Positions 37,476 to 49,298 of a stretch of 64,000 nt of DNA are shown piece after piece; position 1 is the first letter of the stretch, and every line of letters starts with the position of its first letter. This DNA is from Vreelandella rituensis (GTDB lineage Bacteria > Pseudomonadota > Gammaproteobacteria > Pseudomonadales > Halomonadaceae). Where the stretch lies: assembly GCF_003336665.1 (NCBI RefSeq), contig NZ_QPIJ01000009.1:1-64000 (forward strand), in the 5' to 3' direction. The notes under the pieces are model-generated. The model did no database searches. It worked only from the letters and a program-made list of their open reading frames with translations, and was not told where the DNA came from. Position numbers and translations under genes: made by a program.

Positions 37476-37897
37476 GAGTCGAGGTTCAGTCCTTCGATCT
37501 GGGCCAGTAGATGGTCGCGCATGGCGGCCAGCCCGCTCTTGCCGTAAGGCTCTGCGCTACCCTGCCCCCATACCGGGGCGGGCCAGGCAACGTCATCCTT
37601 GCGCCGTATGACCACATGCACATGCAGTTGCTCGACGATATTGCCCAGGGTGGCGATATTGAGTTTATCCCCGTGACAATCAGCTTTCATGGCTTCGCCG
37701 ATGGTGGTGGCTTCACGCCACAGCTGGCGCTGATCCTCTTCGCAAAGCTCGAAGACTTCCCTGACACCGGGGCGCCGGGGTACTAGGATTATCCATGGAA
37801 AGCGGGCGTCATCCATCAGTAATACCCGACACAGCGGAAGCTCGGTTACGGGGAATGTATCAGCTTGCAGGCGTTCATCCAGCTCCAGATCGTTCAT
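37463..37897 (-). CDS. HIT family protein
   Basis: A 144-residue HIT-domain protein with the nucleotide-binding motif QLHVHVVIR (the third histidine is replaced by Val, as in some family branches), preceded by LNIATLGNIVEQ. Likely a nucleotidyl hydrolase or transferase; the substrate is unknown. Confidence 0.85.
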
Positions 37898-38020
37898 GGG
37901 CGGCTCCTTGGCGCGAGAAGATGGTTTTCATCATAGCAGGCTTGCCGCAGCACGGGAGTAGGCTGGATAAAAGCCGTTGAGAAAGCTAAGCAAAACCGCT
38001 AAATGCTGTTACGCTGAAGC

Positions 38021-38038
38021 ACATAAGTTTCCTTATGT
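38021..38038. promoter_or_regulatory. inverted repeat upstream of the entericidin-like gene
   Basis: ACATAAG and CTTATGT flank four bases, about 28 bases before the start codon. It could be an operator or a 5' leader hairpin. Confidence 0.45.
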
Positions 38039-38065
38039 CTTGATCTATCGTTAAGGAGAATCACA

Positions 38066-38197
38066 ATGAAAAAGCTACTCGCAGTGAGTTTTATCCTATT
38101 GTTGTCCGCCGGTGTTCTGACAGGCTGCAACACCATTGCAGGGGCGGGACAGGATGTACAGGAAGGAGGAAGAGCCGTGGAAGAAGCGGCCGAGTAA
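38066..38197 (+). CDS. entericidin-like small lipoprotein
   Basis: A 43-residue lipoprotein: MKKLLAVS signal, lipobox LTGC with C21, then NTIAGAGQDVQEGGRAVEEAA. The NTxxGxGxDxxxGG pattern is the entericidin A/B family. In E. coli, EcnB is a sigma-S-controlled bacteriolytic toxin with EcnA as antidote; only one peptide is seen here. AAGGAGAATCACA precedes the ATG. Confidence 0.85.
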   Translation: MKKLLAVSFILLLSAGVLTGCNTIAGAGQDVQEGGRAVEEAAE

Positions 38198-38234
38198 CAC
38201 TGCCTGCTTGGCATGACTGATTAGAAGAAAAGAC

Positions 38235-38260
38235 GGGGTAAGCAGAAATGCTTACCCCTT
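38235..38260 (+). terminator. terminator after the entericidin-like gene
   Basis: GGGGTAAGC and GCTTACCCC pair around a six-base loop; only a short T-run follows. Confidence 0.65.
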
Positions 38261-38299
38261 TGCATTGTGCGCCGTCGTGGCTAGCCGCAAGGCCTGGCC

Positions 38300-39304
38300 T
38301 CAGTCGTAGCGTTCCTTCCAGCGCTGGCGGCGAACCTGATCCTTGAGCATTTCCAGTATCTCAATCATCACCTGTTCGGACACCTGTGCGCTATGGTCAT
38401 CGACCCGCAGCCAGGTGTCGAAGCCGCTATCCGCCACGCGTTCGACAAGGGTGTTGAACTCGCGAGAATGAATCCCGAGCGCTATTTCATCGACCAACCT
38501 GCGGGCAATGCCGCTCAGCGATTCATTCATTGCCTGGGTGATCTGATGTCCCATGGGCAAGCGATTCAGACGCTGAATTTCCGGGCTCTCCCGCAGGGTG
38601 CGACCGACCACTTCAGTGATGTAAACCATGATATTCTGGCGATTGCGCTGATAGGTGCCACCCACCATATCTTCAAGTCGCTGGGCAATTTCATGGATGA
38701 GCTGCTGTTTGTGTGGCATCACCACACGTTCGATGAGCTGTTCGGTAAGGGAGTCACTGGCTTGCACCTGATGTTTCACATCGTCGAGCAGGCGCAGGGC
38801 GATACGGTCGGAAAGTTCTTCCAGCAGTACCTCGTAATACTTGGCCAGAAAGGCGTAAATGCCCCACTTTTCGACGTGAATCCATCCCAAGCGCTGTAAG
38901 CGATAGAGCAGTGATACCACCCGCAGAATACGCAGTAGGCGAAAGCCGCTCAAAGGGATGCAGCCCAGGACGTCGTACCAGTAAACAAAGGGGTAAAAAA
39001 ACCAGCGGTGATAGCGTCGTTCGGCAATGGCAACCGCCCAGCCCAGCAACACGTCGGCAACGAAAATAGCCACAAATGCTAAGTCGATACGCATGAAGTT
39101 GGCATGAATGTTTTGAGCATAGAAGGCATGGAAATCAGGCGCCAAGCGTTCCAGCCCATTGCTCACGTAATCCAGTAAAAATAATGAATCAAACAGGAGT
39201 AGGCTCAGGTTGATCACGACCGCGGCCATGATCATTACATCCCAGGTGAGATGTAGATATTCCACACTCTTAGGGAGCTTACGTGAGGTGGCTGAAGCCG
39301 TCAT
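38300..39304 (-). CDS. voltage-sensor-like membrane protein without a pore
   Basis: A 334-residue protein. Residues about 1-140 have four hydrophobic segments ending in RLLRILRVVSLLYRLQRL, where positive residues recur every third or fourth position as in S4 of voltage-gated ion channels. No pore helix or TVGYG-like filter follows; the rest is an amphipathic helical domain (EELSDRIALRLLDDVKHQVQ onward). ATG 39304 was chosen from the ORF context. It may be an ion-transport-family relative with only the sensor module. Function unknown. Confidence 0.7.
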   Translation of the reverse strand: MTASATSRKLPKSVEYLHLTWDVMIMAAVVINLSLLLFDSLFLLDYVSNGLERLAPDFHAFYAQNIHANFMRIDLAFVAIFVADVLLGWAVAIAERRYHRWFFYPFVYWYDVLGCIPLSGFRLLRILRVVSLLYRLQRLGWIHVEKWGIYAFLAKYYEVLLEELSDRIALRLLDDVKHQVQASDSLTEQLIERVVMPHKQQLIHEIAQRLEDMVGGTYQRNRQNIMVYITEVVGRTLRESPEIQRLNRLPMGHQITQAMNESLSGIARRLVDEIALGIHSREFNTLVERVADSGFDTWLRVDDHSAQVSEQVMIEILEMLKDQVRRQRWKERYD

Positions 39305-39375
39305 GGATGCTTCTCGTCTAGGTAGTGGGAAGCTTCGTGGGCAGAGCAAGGCGAGTGGTTAACTGCCATTGGGCA

Positions 39376-39783
39376 TTACTCCTGATGATTCTGATGAATG
39401 CTGGAAGGCTTATTGCCGTCGTAGGGAGCCGGTTTGGTTTTGCTGGCGTGCCACGGCAACTGGCCTTCTATCTCGATATGCAGGGTGAAAGCCAGGAAGG
39501 CACGCACTAGAACGACCGCAGCCAGCGTAGCCACTTGCGAACCGGTATTGGCGATGATTACCGTCTTGATTAGATCGCCTGCGATCAGAAAGTCCAGGCC
39601 TATCAGAAGCGACCTTCCCACTGCATGGCGATAGCCAAGATAAGCCTGGTGGGTACTGCCTTCCACTTTGGGGTTTCGCAGGAAACGGTAAGTGGCGAAA
39701 ATAAAACCGGCCACGATAACCACTACCCCGGCGGCCTCTACGCCCAAGGCAACGAAGTCGATAATGGTGATGAACTGCTCCAT
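39376..39783 (-). CDS. DUF1622 family membrane protein
   Basis: A 135-residue protein with about three hydrophobic helices; EAAGVVVIVAGFIFA, YRHAVGRSLLIGLDFLIAGDLIKTV and LVRAFLAFTLHIEIEG are typical of DUF1622. Function is unknown. It lies 71 bases upstream of, and on the same strand as, the voltage-sensor-like gene; possibly a unit of two membrane proteins. Confidence 0.82.
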   Translation of the reverse strand: MEQFITIIDFVALGVEAAGVVVIVAGFIFATYRFLRNPKVEGSTHQAYLGYRHAVGRSLLIGLDFLIAGDLIKTVIIANTGSQVATLAAVVLVRAFLAFTLHIEIEGQLPWHASKTKPAPYDGNKPSSIHQNHQE

Positions 39784-39930
39784 GCATGCCTCGCCTTTGA
39801 GTGATCGGAAACGCTCATTCCACAGCATGGCGATGTTTGCGGTATTCAGCAAAATATCCGGCCGCAGCCGGAATGATCAATGTCACTTCAACGACTGCAC
39901 GTTTCAGGCGCTAGCGTTTATGCAGAAGGC

Positions 39931-40458
39931 TTACTCCTTGGCAAGACGCTGCGTTTCATAATGCTGTTCATGCGTGCGACGGGCCTCTATCTCGGCCTGC
40001 TTGCGCAGCTTCTTGCGTAGGGCGGCCTTGTCGAAACGTAGCTTTTGCAGTGATGTTTCCAGTTTGAGCGGGGAAACTTCAGCGGGAGTACCATTCTCAT
40101 CCACAGCGACCATGCTCAAATAGCAGCTGTTGGTATGGCGTATCACCTTGTTGCGAATGTCTTCAGCAAGCACCTTGATACCGATTTCCATCGACGAGCG
40201 CCCGACATGGTTGACCGACGCGAGAAAGGTGACCAGTTCACCAACGTGAATCGGTTGTTTGAACAGCACCTGGTCCACCGAAAGGGTGACCACATAACTG
40301 CCCGAATAGCGGCTAGCGCAGGCGTAGGCAACTTCGTCGAGTTTCTTGAGAATGGCGCCACCATGCACCTTGCCGCTGAAATTAGCCATGTCCGGCGTCA
40401 TCAATACAGTCATGCTCAGTTCGTGCTGGCGTGGGAGGTCATTATTATACACGGCCAT
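39931..40458 (-). CDS. acyl-CoA thioesterase (YciA-like hotdog)
   Basis: A 175-residue hotdog-fold thioesterase. ANFSGKVHGGAILKKLDEVAY and the VDQVLFKQPIHVGE strand are those of the YciA/BFIT-type acyl-CoA thioesterases. The C-terminal tail is Lys/Arg-rich and longer than in E. coli YciA. Chain-length preference cannot be told. Confidence 0.88.
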   Translation of the reverse strand: MAVYNNDLPRQHELSMTVLMTPDMANFSGKVHGGAILKKLDEVAYACASRYSGSYVVTLSVDQVLFKQPIHVGELVTFLASVNHVGRSSMEIGIKVLAEDIRNKVIRHTNSCYLSMVAVDENGTPAEVSPLKLETSLQKLRFDKAALRKKLRKQAEIEARRTHEQHYETQRLAKE

Positions 40459-40502
40459 GGGCTCCAGGCGTGAGGGGGGTGACTGTTCAGACTTTCAGCA
40501 AA

Positions 40503-40538
40503 ACGCTCGTCCAAGGTTACAACACCTGGGACGAGCGT
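40503..40538 (-). terminator. hairpin after atoE
   Basis: ACGCTCGTCC and GGACGAGCGT pair perfectly around a loop, 20 bases after the atoE stop; on the minus strand only TTT follows, so termination may be weak. Confidence 0.5.
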
Positions 40539-40557
40539 AAACATGCAAAGGCGAAAT

Positions 40558-41868
40558 TTAGAACCAAGTCAGGCCGACACTGATAATCGCCCCGGTGATG
40601 AACAGTTGAATCAGACAGAAGCCCATGATGTCCTTGGCCTTGAGCCCGGCAATGGCAAGTACCGGCAGTGCCCAGAAAGGCTGAAGCAGATTGGTCCAGG
40701 CATCGCCCCAAGCCACCGCCATGGCGATGCGGGGGATGTCAGCCCCCAAGGCTTCAGCGGCGGGGAGCATAACCGGGGCTTGCACTGCCCACTGGCCGCC
40801 ACCAGAAGGCACGAACAGATTGACGATCCCTGCACTCAAGAACGACCAGAACGGCAGTGACGTCTCGGTGGCGAAGGAAATCAGCCATTCCGACATGCTC
40901 TGGGCCAAGCCGGATTGAATCATGATCGCCATGATGCCGGCGTAAAAAGGGAACTGGATGACGATGCCGGCACCGCCCTTGATCGCCTCGTTGAGACTAT
41001 TGAGCAGGCTGCGTGGGGTACGGTGCAGCACAAGAGCCAGGAACAGGAAGAGAAAATTGACGATGTTCAAGTTCAAGCCGCCGCCACGCAACAGGAAATG
41101 GTCGAGCAGGAACAAGAGCCCCGGTATCCCGATCATCCATGCCAACGGCACGCTGTTCTCAAGCTTTTCCGCCGGGCGTGTGGCGCGTCCCGGGGCTTCG
41201 ATCTGGTCGTCGAGGAGCTTGGGGTCGATATAGACGCTATCTTTCTCGTCGGGCAGCATCATCCGGTTCACCAGGGGGATGGCGATGAACAGGCACACCA
41301 CAATGGCCAGATTGAAGAAGGCGAAGATGGTCGAACCGGTACCGATAATGCCGATCTGGTCGGCGGTGAAGTGGCCTTCGGTCGCAATCACCAGCGGAAT
41401 GGAACCTGCAAGCCCGCCATGCCACACCACGAAGCCGGAATAGGCGCTCGCCACCAGTAGACGATAATCCACACGTACCAGGCGAGCCAGTTCCTTGGCG
41501 AACAGGGCGCCCACCACCAGACCGAACCCCCAGTTGATCCAGCTGGCGGTCAGCGAGACCAGCGTCACCAGCAAGATGGCGTTACCTGCATTGGTGGCCT
41601 TGCCGGCAATGCGCTGAAGAATACGCTTGATCGGCGGGGAGCTGGCAAGCATGAAGCCGGTGATCAGTACCAGCAACATCTGCATCGAGAAGGTCAGGAG
41701 ATTCCAGAAACCGTCACCCCAAAAACGCAACACCGCCAATGGGGTTTGACGCTCGACGGCGATCGCTGCCACGGCGGCAACCAAGGTGAGTAACAACACG
41801 AAGATATAAGGGTCGGGCAAGTAGCGTTCCACCAACTTGACCGCGGGTTTCGAGATCATTTTAAGCAT
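40558..41868 (-). CDS. atoE: short-chain fatty acid transporter AtoE
   Basis: A 436-residue membrane protein with about ten to eleven hydrophobic segments. LPDPYIFVLLLTLVAA, the SWINWGFGLVVGALFAKE stretch and FVPSGGGQWAVQAPVM identify the AtoE family of short-chain fatty acid carriers. No acetoacetate-degradation genes are adjacent, so it stands alone. Confidence 0.9.
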   Translation of the reverse strand: MLKMISKPAVKLVERYLPDPYIFVLLLTLVAAVAAIAVERQTPLAVLRFWGDGFWNLLTFSMQMLLVLITGFMLASSPPIKRILQRIAGKATNAGNAILLVTLVSLTASWINWGFGLVVGALFAKELARLVRVDYRLLVASAYSGFVVWHGGLAGSIPLVIATEGHFTADQIGIIGTGSTIFAFFNLAIVVCLFIAIPLVNRMMLPDEKDSVYIDPKLLDDQIEAPGRATRPAEKLENSVPLAWMIGIPGLLFLLDHFLLRGGGLNLNIVNFLFLFLALVLHRTPRSLLNSLNEAIKGGAGIVIQFPFYAGIMAIMIQSGLAQSMSEWLISFATETSLPFWSFLSAGIVNLFVPSGGGQWAVQAPVMLPAAEALGADIPRIAMAVAWGDAWTNLLQPFWALPVLAIAGLKAKDIMGFCLIQLFITGAIISVGLTWF

Positions 41869-42028
41869 GAAATGCTCACTTTTATTGGGTTATAGAAGAC
41901 GTGCCGCTAATATACGGATGATCAGAGGGTTTTTCATCTGGTTAGCGGAGGGCTTCAGGGTAGCTGATGACATGCTCGACTAACGTTAGCTCAGTTTTCA
42001 GAACTCTCCCATACCCCAGCTTCAACGC

Positions 42029-43348
42029 TTATCGGGACTGCCAGCGCGAACGTCGATAACGCAGGTAGTAACTCACCAGTACTGCTGAGCGCACCAGCGT
42101 GAAAAGTGTGAAGGCGAGCCATAAACCGTGATTGCCAAGGCCTGCGGTAAGCCACCAGGCTGGCAGGTAGACTGCCAGTCCGATGAAGATACTGTTACGC
42201 ATTTCACGTACGGCGGTCGTGCCGATGAACACTCCGTCGAGTAAGTAGCTCAATACCGCAATCAGCGGCATGGCCACCATCCAGGGCAAGTAAATGGCTG
42301 CTGTGGCGCGGACTTCGGGCAAGCCGGTGAGCAAGGCAATCAGTGCGTTGCCTCCTAGGGCGAAGGTGATGGAGGCTCCGGCTGCCGTGAGTAGCGAAAA
42401 GCGTGCCGCCGCGCGCACGGTAATCGAAAACTCTTCCCAGTGACGGCGGCCGTAGGCACGACCGACCAGCGACTCCGCTGCATGGGCAAAGCCATCCAGC
42501 GCATAGGAAGTGAGCATGATGAACTGCATCAACACCGCATTGGCTGCCAGGATGGTATCGCCCTGGCTTGCCCCCTGAGCGGTGAAGAACGCCATGGCGA
42601 ACAGAAGCCCCAGGGTGCGCACGAAGAGGTTGGCATTGACCTGAAAAAGCTCTCGGTAAGCTGATAAGCGGGCGAGACGTTCGCGCAGAAACCGCCCCTC
42701 CAGCCGCTTGAGCCGGCTAATGATCAACCAGCCACCGGCTGCCAGCGCTGTATAGTCGGCGATAACGCTGGCCCAGGCCACGCCGTTGCTGGTCATGCCC
42801 AGCCCGACCACGAATAGCAGGTCGAGAAGAATGTTCACGCTGTTGGTGAGTACCAGCAGAATCAATATCACCCGGGAGTTCTGCTGCCCCAGAAACCAGC
42901 CTATGATCGCATAATTGGCCAGCACCGCGGGTGCTGAAAAAAGACGGATTTGCGCATAATCGTGCGCCAGGGTGGTAGCGGTTTCACTGCCGCCCAGCAG
43001 CCACAGCCCCAGCTGGATCAGGGGCTGCGAAAAGACGATCAACAGCACCCCGATAATGCCCGCCAGCAGTAACGACTGCCCCAGCAGATTACGTACATCG
43101 CTATCGCTTTCGCGGCCCATCGCCTGGGCCACCAGGCCCGTGGTCCCCATGCGCAAAAAGCCAAATCCCCAGTAAAGAAAGCTGAACAGGGTCGCGCCCA
43201 GGGTAACTCCGGCCAGGTAACTTGAATCCGGTAAATGGCCGACCACGGCGGTATCCACCAGCCCTAACAGGGGCACGGTAATGTTGGAGATGATGATCGG
43301 CCAGGCCAGCGTCCAGATGCGAGGGCGGGAAGAAGTGGTTACCGGCAA
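42029..43348 (-). CDS. MATE family efflux transporter (DinF-like)
   Basis: A multidrug/toxic-compound exporter of about 440 residues with twelve predicted helices; SNITVPLLGLVDTAVVGHLP and the second-half VRAAARFSLLTAAG fit the DinF branch. The start is uncertain: the open frame reaches a TTG at 43378 that lies inside the ferredoxin terminator, while TTG 43348 gives the expected family start (TTSSRPRIWTLAWP) with GAG eight bases upstream. I use 43348. Confidence 0.85.
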   Translation of the reverse strand: MPVTTSSRPRIWTLAWPIIISNITVPLLGLVDTAVVGHLPDSSYLAGVTLGATLFSFLYWGFGFLRMGTTGLVAQAMGRESDSDVRNLLGQSLLLAGIIGVLLIVFSQPLIQLGLWLLGGSETATTLAHDYAQIRLFSAPAVLANYAIIGWFLGQQNSRVILILLVLTNSVNILLDLLFVVGLGMTSNGVAWASVIADYTALAAGGWLIISRLKRLEGRFLRERLARLSAYRELFQVNANLFVRTLGLLFAMAFFTAQGASQGDTILAANAVLMQFIMLTSYALDGFAHAAESLVGRAYGRRHWEEFSITVRAAARFSLLTAAGASITFALGGNALIALLTGLPEVRATAAIYLPWMVAMPLIAVLSYLLDGVFIGTTAVREMRNSIFIGLAVYLPAWWLTAGLGNHGLWLAFTLFTLVRSAVLVSYYLRYRRSRWQSR

Positions 43349-43376
43349 GGCAATGTCTCGTCTGGCGAAGGGAAAC

Positions 43377-43406
43377 AAAAAAACGCCCCGTTGGCAGGCG
43401 GGGCGT
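43377..43406 (-). terminator. ferredoxin gene terminator
   Basis: On the minus strand ACGCCCCG and CGGGGCGT pair around an eight-base loop and are followed by seven T. Confidence 0.88.
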
Positions 43407-43444
43407 CAGCACTGAGCTTTCTACAGGCCCATATTTACAAGAAT

Positions 43445-43750
<306 letters not shown>

Positions 43751-43767
43751 TCAGGTAAGGGCAACAG

Positions 43768-46160
<2,393 letters not shown>

Positions 46161-46335
46161 GCCGGGTTCCTCGTTGAACGGTGGTTAAATGACTGTTTTT
46201 CTCGGCGCAGCACCCGTAGTCGCTACGTGGTTATCAGTATCAGGCCTGTGATGATAGCACCGGCGATGTAACGGCGTCATGCCGCAACGGCGCGAGACTG
46301 ATAGAATCCGGGCTTTACATCGCCAAGAGGCCGGG

Positions 46336-47019
46336 ATGCAACACAATTCACGCCAGGTAGTGTCCAATCAAGCTGGGCCGCATCAGGACTTGCCGCGCCG
46401 CGTCAGTCGCGCCCTGGCCCATCCGATGCAAAAACCGATTGCCGAGCATACCCGCCAGGGGTTTGCCTTGGCCGAACAATGGTACGCGCAGCGACATGAA
46501 CTGCCGCTGATAGTGGATGCCGGGTGTGGGGTGGGCGTGTCGACACGGCACCTGGCGCAGCAATTTCCCGATCATGCGGTAATCGGCGTGGACCGCAGCG
46601 CCGACCGTCTGAGCCGTGAACATGGCCATTTGCCCTCCAACGCCTTGTTGGTCAGGGCCGACTTGGTGGATTTCTGGCGTCTTCTGTACCAGGCCGAATG
46701 GCCGCTTGCCTACCATTACCTGCTGTACCCCAACCCTTACCCCAAAGCGGGACACCTGAAGATGCGCTGGCATGGGCACCCGGTATTTCCCACGCTCCTG
46801 GCGCTGGGCGGACGCCTGGAACTGCGCTCCAACTGGCAGATTTACGTGGAAGAGTTTGCCCAGGCGGTTACCCAGGTAACCGGCAAGGCGGCCACCATTG
46901 AACGGTTTTACCCGGAGGATGATTATCTGACACCCTTTGAAGCCAAATACAACCAGAGTGGCCAGGCATTGTGGCGCTCAGTAGTGGAGCTGGAGCGAAA
47001 ATGGCCTTTGTTTACCTGA
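46336..47019 (+). CDS. TrmB-like SAM-dependent methyltransferase
   Basis: A 227-residue Rossmann methyltransferase. IVDAGCGVGVSTRHLA is the SAM loop. It resembles tRNA (guanine-N7) methyltransferase TrmB, but the catalytic PDPWPK motif reads YPNPYPKAGH and the later TD motif reads LRSNW, so two usually acidic positions are Asn. It may be a TrmB-fold enzyme with another substrate. ATG 46336 follows AGAGGCCGGG. It ends 19 bases inside the SMR gene. Confidence 0.75.
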   Translation: MQHNSRQVVSNQAGPHQDLPRRVSRALAHPMQKPIAEHTRQGFALAEQWYAQRHELPLIVDAGCGVGVSTRHLAQQFPDHAVIGVDRSADRLSREHGHLPSNALLVRADLVDFWRLLYQAEWPLAYHYLLYPNPYPKAGHLKMRWHGHPVFPTLLALGGRLELRSNWQIYVEEFAQAVTQVTGKAATIERFYPEDDYLTPFEAKYNQSGQALWRSVVELERKWPLFT

Positions 47020-47330
47020 TCCTGGCGATCATCGCGGAAGTTGTCGCCACCAGTGCGCTAAAGGCCTCGTCGGGGTTTACCCAGCCGATGCCTACCCTAG
47101 TCGTCGTCGTGGGCTATGGCCTAGCGTTTTATTTGTTGAGCCTGGTGCTGCGCAGCCTGCCGGTGGGGTTGGCCTATGCCATCTGGGCGGGACTGGGCAT
47201 TGTGCTGGTGACAGTGGCGGGAATGGTAGTGTACGGCGAAAAGCCGGACCTGCCGGCGGTGATCGGCATTGGCTTTATTGTGGTGGGGGTGGTTACCCTG
47301 CAGCTGTTTTCCAACATGACAGTGCATTAG
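47001..47330 (+). CDS. small multidrug resistance efflux protein
   Basis: A 109-residue SMR-family protein with four membrane helices. E13 in LILAIIAEVVATSALK matches the essential E14 of EmrE; GLAYAIWAGLGIV is the family signature. The EmrE rather than SugE/Gdx subgroup is suggested by ATSALK, with moderate certainty. It overlaps the upstream methyltransferase gene. Confidence 0.92.
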   Translation: MAFVYLILAIIAEVVATSALKASSGFTQPMPTLVVVVGYGLAFYLLSLVLRSLPVGLAYAIWAGLGIVLVTVAGMVVYGEKPDLPAVIGIGFIVVGVVTLQLFSNMTVH

Positions 47331-47344
47331 AAGGTGAAAGTAAC

Positions 47345-48826
47345 GTGAAAATAATCAAGTGGGCTGCCGGTCGACTATCCCGCTGCACCCTGATGGCCGG
47401 TGGTGTGCTGGCCTTTTTGTTGGTCAGCCACAGCCTGCAAGCGGATTTTTCGCGGTTGGGCCAACTCAGCGAGAAGGGCTTTTCAATCAGTGCCGAAGCG
47501 CGTTTGCTGGGCGGGGGCGCTGTGCCGGATAAAATGCTGGGCCAAATCGATCCCCTGCGCCAGTTGTCGCCAGCCTCGGTGACCAAGGCTTACCTGGCGG
47601 CGGCGATGCTCGAGCGCTTCGGTCCGCAGCATCGGTTTACCTCACGTCTGGTGAGTAGCGGCGTGGTGGATGCCGATGGCGTTCTGCACGGCGACCTGGT
47701 GTTCGAAGGCGGCGGCGACCCGAACCTGACCACGGAAAATCTGTGGCGTCTGGTGCAGCGTTTGCAACAGACCGGCGTGCGCGATGTGAATGGCGCTCTG
47801 GTGATCAGCCAATGGCGTTTCGGCCCGGTTAACTGCCTGACCACCGATCGCTGCGAGGCGCAGTCGCGAGTGGATAATTCCTACAGTGCGCTGTTGTCTT
47901 CGGCGGGGGTCAATTACGGTAACTGGTGTATCAATGTGGCACCGGCCGGCACACCGGGGGAGCTCGCAAGGGTCACCAGTTGCGATAGCCCGGTGCCGCT
48001 CACGCGGATCGACAATCGCGTGGTGACCCGACCGGACAACAGCGGTACAGAGCTCAATGCCGAACGAATCAGCAGCGAGAGCGGGGATGTGATGAGGGTG
48101 AGCGGCCAGATTTCCACCAACGCCCATCCAAGGGACATCTACCGGGCGGCGAGTGACCCCGCCCTGCAGACTGCCCAGACCCTTGTCGCCATGCTGCAAC
48201 AGGCAGGAATAAGGCTGGTCGCACCTGCGCGTATCACCACTGAACCGCCGCCGGGTAATGCCACCAGCCTGGCAGTGGTGGAAGGCTTGCCACTGCAGGA
48301 GTTACTGCTGCGTACCATGAATTATTCCAATAATTTCATGGCCGATGTGCTGGCGCTTTCTCTGGTGGAGACACCCCGAGCAGAACTGAATCAGGCCGGG
48401 GCGGCCTTGGAAACCTTCGCGGCAAGCCTGCCGGGGCATGGGCCGCTGGAGTTGCTCAGTGGCAGCGGGCTGACCACGGAAAACCGTACCTCCGCCCATG
48501 GCATCAATGTCATGCTCGAAAACATGTTTTATCAAGGGGCGCTGTTTCCCAGCTTCGTGGCGGCGTTTCAGTCGCCTTCCAACGGGGTGATGCGCTTTAT
48601 CCGACGCGGCCCTGAGGTGTTCCAGAATAATGTCATGCTCAAGACCGGTACCTTGAACCAGCCGGTGGCAGTGCGCGCGGTGGGGGGCTATTTCCGTACC
48701 GTTTCAGGACGTTGGGGTGTGTTCAGCGTGCTGGTCAATGGGACTGGTTCGACACCGTACCTGAACTGGTCGCTTGTGCTCGACCCGCTGTCTCACGATC
48801 TTGAGACGTTTATCCTGTCACATTAA
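47345..48826 (+). CDS. dacB: D-alanyl-D-alanine carboxypeptidase/endopeptidase (PBP4, S13)
   Basis: A 493-residue penicillin-binding protein acting on periplasmic peptidoglycan cross-links. The active-site motifs are SVTK (78-81), SNN in MNYSNNFMADVL, and KTG in VMLKTGTLNQ. An N-terminal signal anchor precedes it. The start is GTG 47345 after AAGGTGA. Confidence 0.94.
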   Translation: MKIIKWAAGRLSRCTLMAGGVLAFLLVSHSLQADFSRLGQLSEKGFSISAEARLLGGGAVPDKMLGQIDPLRQLSPASVTKAYLAAAMLERFGPQHRFTSRLVSSGVVDADGVLHGDLVFEGGGDPNLTTENLWRLVQRLQQTGVRDVNGALVISQWRFGPVNCLTTDRCEAQSRVDNSYSALLSSAGVNYGNWCINVAPAGTPGELARVTSCDSPVPLTRIDNRVVTRPDNSGTELNAERISSESGDVMRVSGQISTNAHPRDIYRAASDPALQTAQTLVAMLQQAGIRLVAPARITTEPPPGNATSLAVVEGLPLQELLLRTMNYSNNFMADVLALSLVETPRAELNQAGAALETFAASLPGHGPLELLSGSGLTTENRTSAHGINVMLENMFYQGALFPSFVAAFQSPSNGVMRFIRRGPEVFQNNVMLKTGTLNQPVAVRAVGGYFRTVSGRWGVFSVLVNGTGSTPYLNWSLVLDPLSHDLETFILSH

Positions 48827-48870
48827 TCTGACAGGAAGACGCTTTTCAGCCGCTCGCACAAGGATCATTC

Positions 48871-49242
48871 ATGAAACCCAGAAATACCGGTTGGCGCCAT
48901 CTGGTCAAGTCGACGCATTATTCACTCAGGGGGTTAAACGCCGCTTTTCGCCACGAAACCGCTTTTCGTCAGGAAATCGGCATTTGCTTGCTGTTGTTGC
49001 CACTGGCGTGGTGGGTAGGCGAGGATCCAGTAAGCTGGATTCTGTTGATTGGCAGCGCGGTGCTGGTACTGATTGTGGAACTGCTCAATAGTGCCATTGA
49101 AAGCGTGGTGGATCGTATCGGTATCGAGCATCATGAACTTTCCGGGCGGGCCAAGGACATCAGCTCCGCGGCGGTGATGCTGGCGCTGCTACTGGCGGGA
49201 CTGGTCTGGTTGTTGCTATTGGGCCAGAAGATGTGGGGCTGA
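48871..49242 (+). CDS. dgkA: diacylglycerol kinase
   Basis: A 123-residue inner-membrane DgkA. Three hydrophobic helices, with the signature VELLNSAIESVVDRIG and KDISSAAVML. It recycles diacylglycerol formed during osmoregulated glucan or lipid metabolism. Confidence 0.96.
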   Translation: MKPRNTGWRHLVKSTHYSLRGLNAAFRHETAFRQEIGICLLLLPLAWWVGEDPVSWILLIGSAVLVLIVELLNSAIESVVDRIGIEHHELSGRAKDISSAAVMLALLLAGLVWLLLLGQKMWG

Positions 49243-49298
49243 GAAGCACCGGCTGCTTTCTCCATCGTTTCGTTGACTGTTGAATTCGTGAGGTACAC

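Noticed and set aside
40915..41460. 181-residue plus-strand open frame opposite atoE
   Set aside because: Polar, His/Gln/Asp-rich translation typical of the strand opposite a membrane protein gene.
41980..41989. CTAACGTTAG palindrome between atoE and the MATE gene
   Set aside because: Short and AT-rich enough to occur by chance; no supporting promoter signal.
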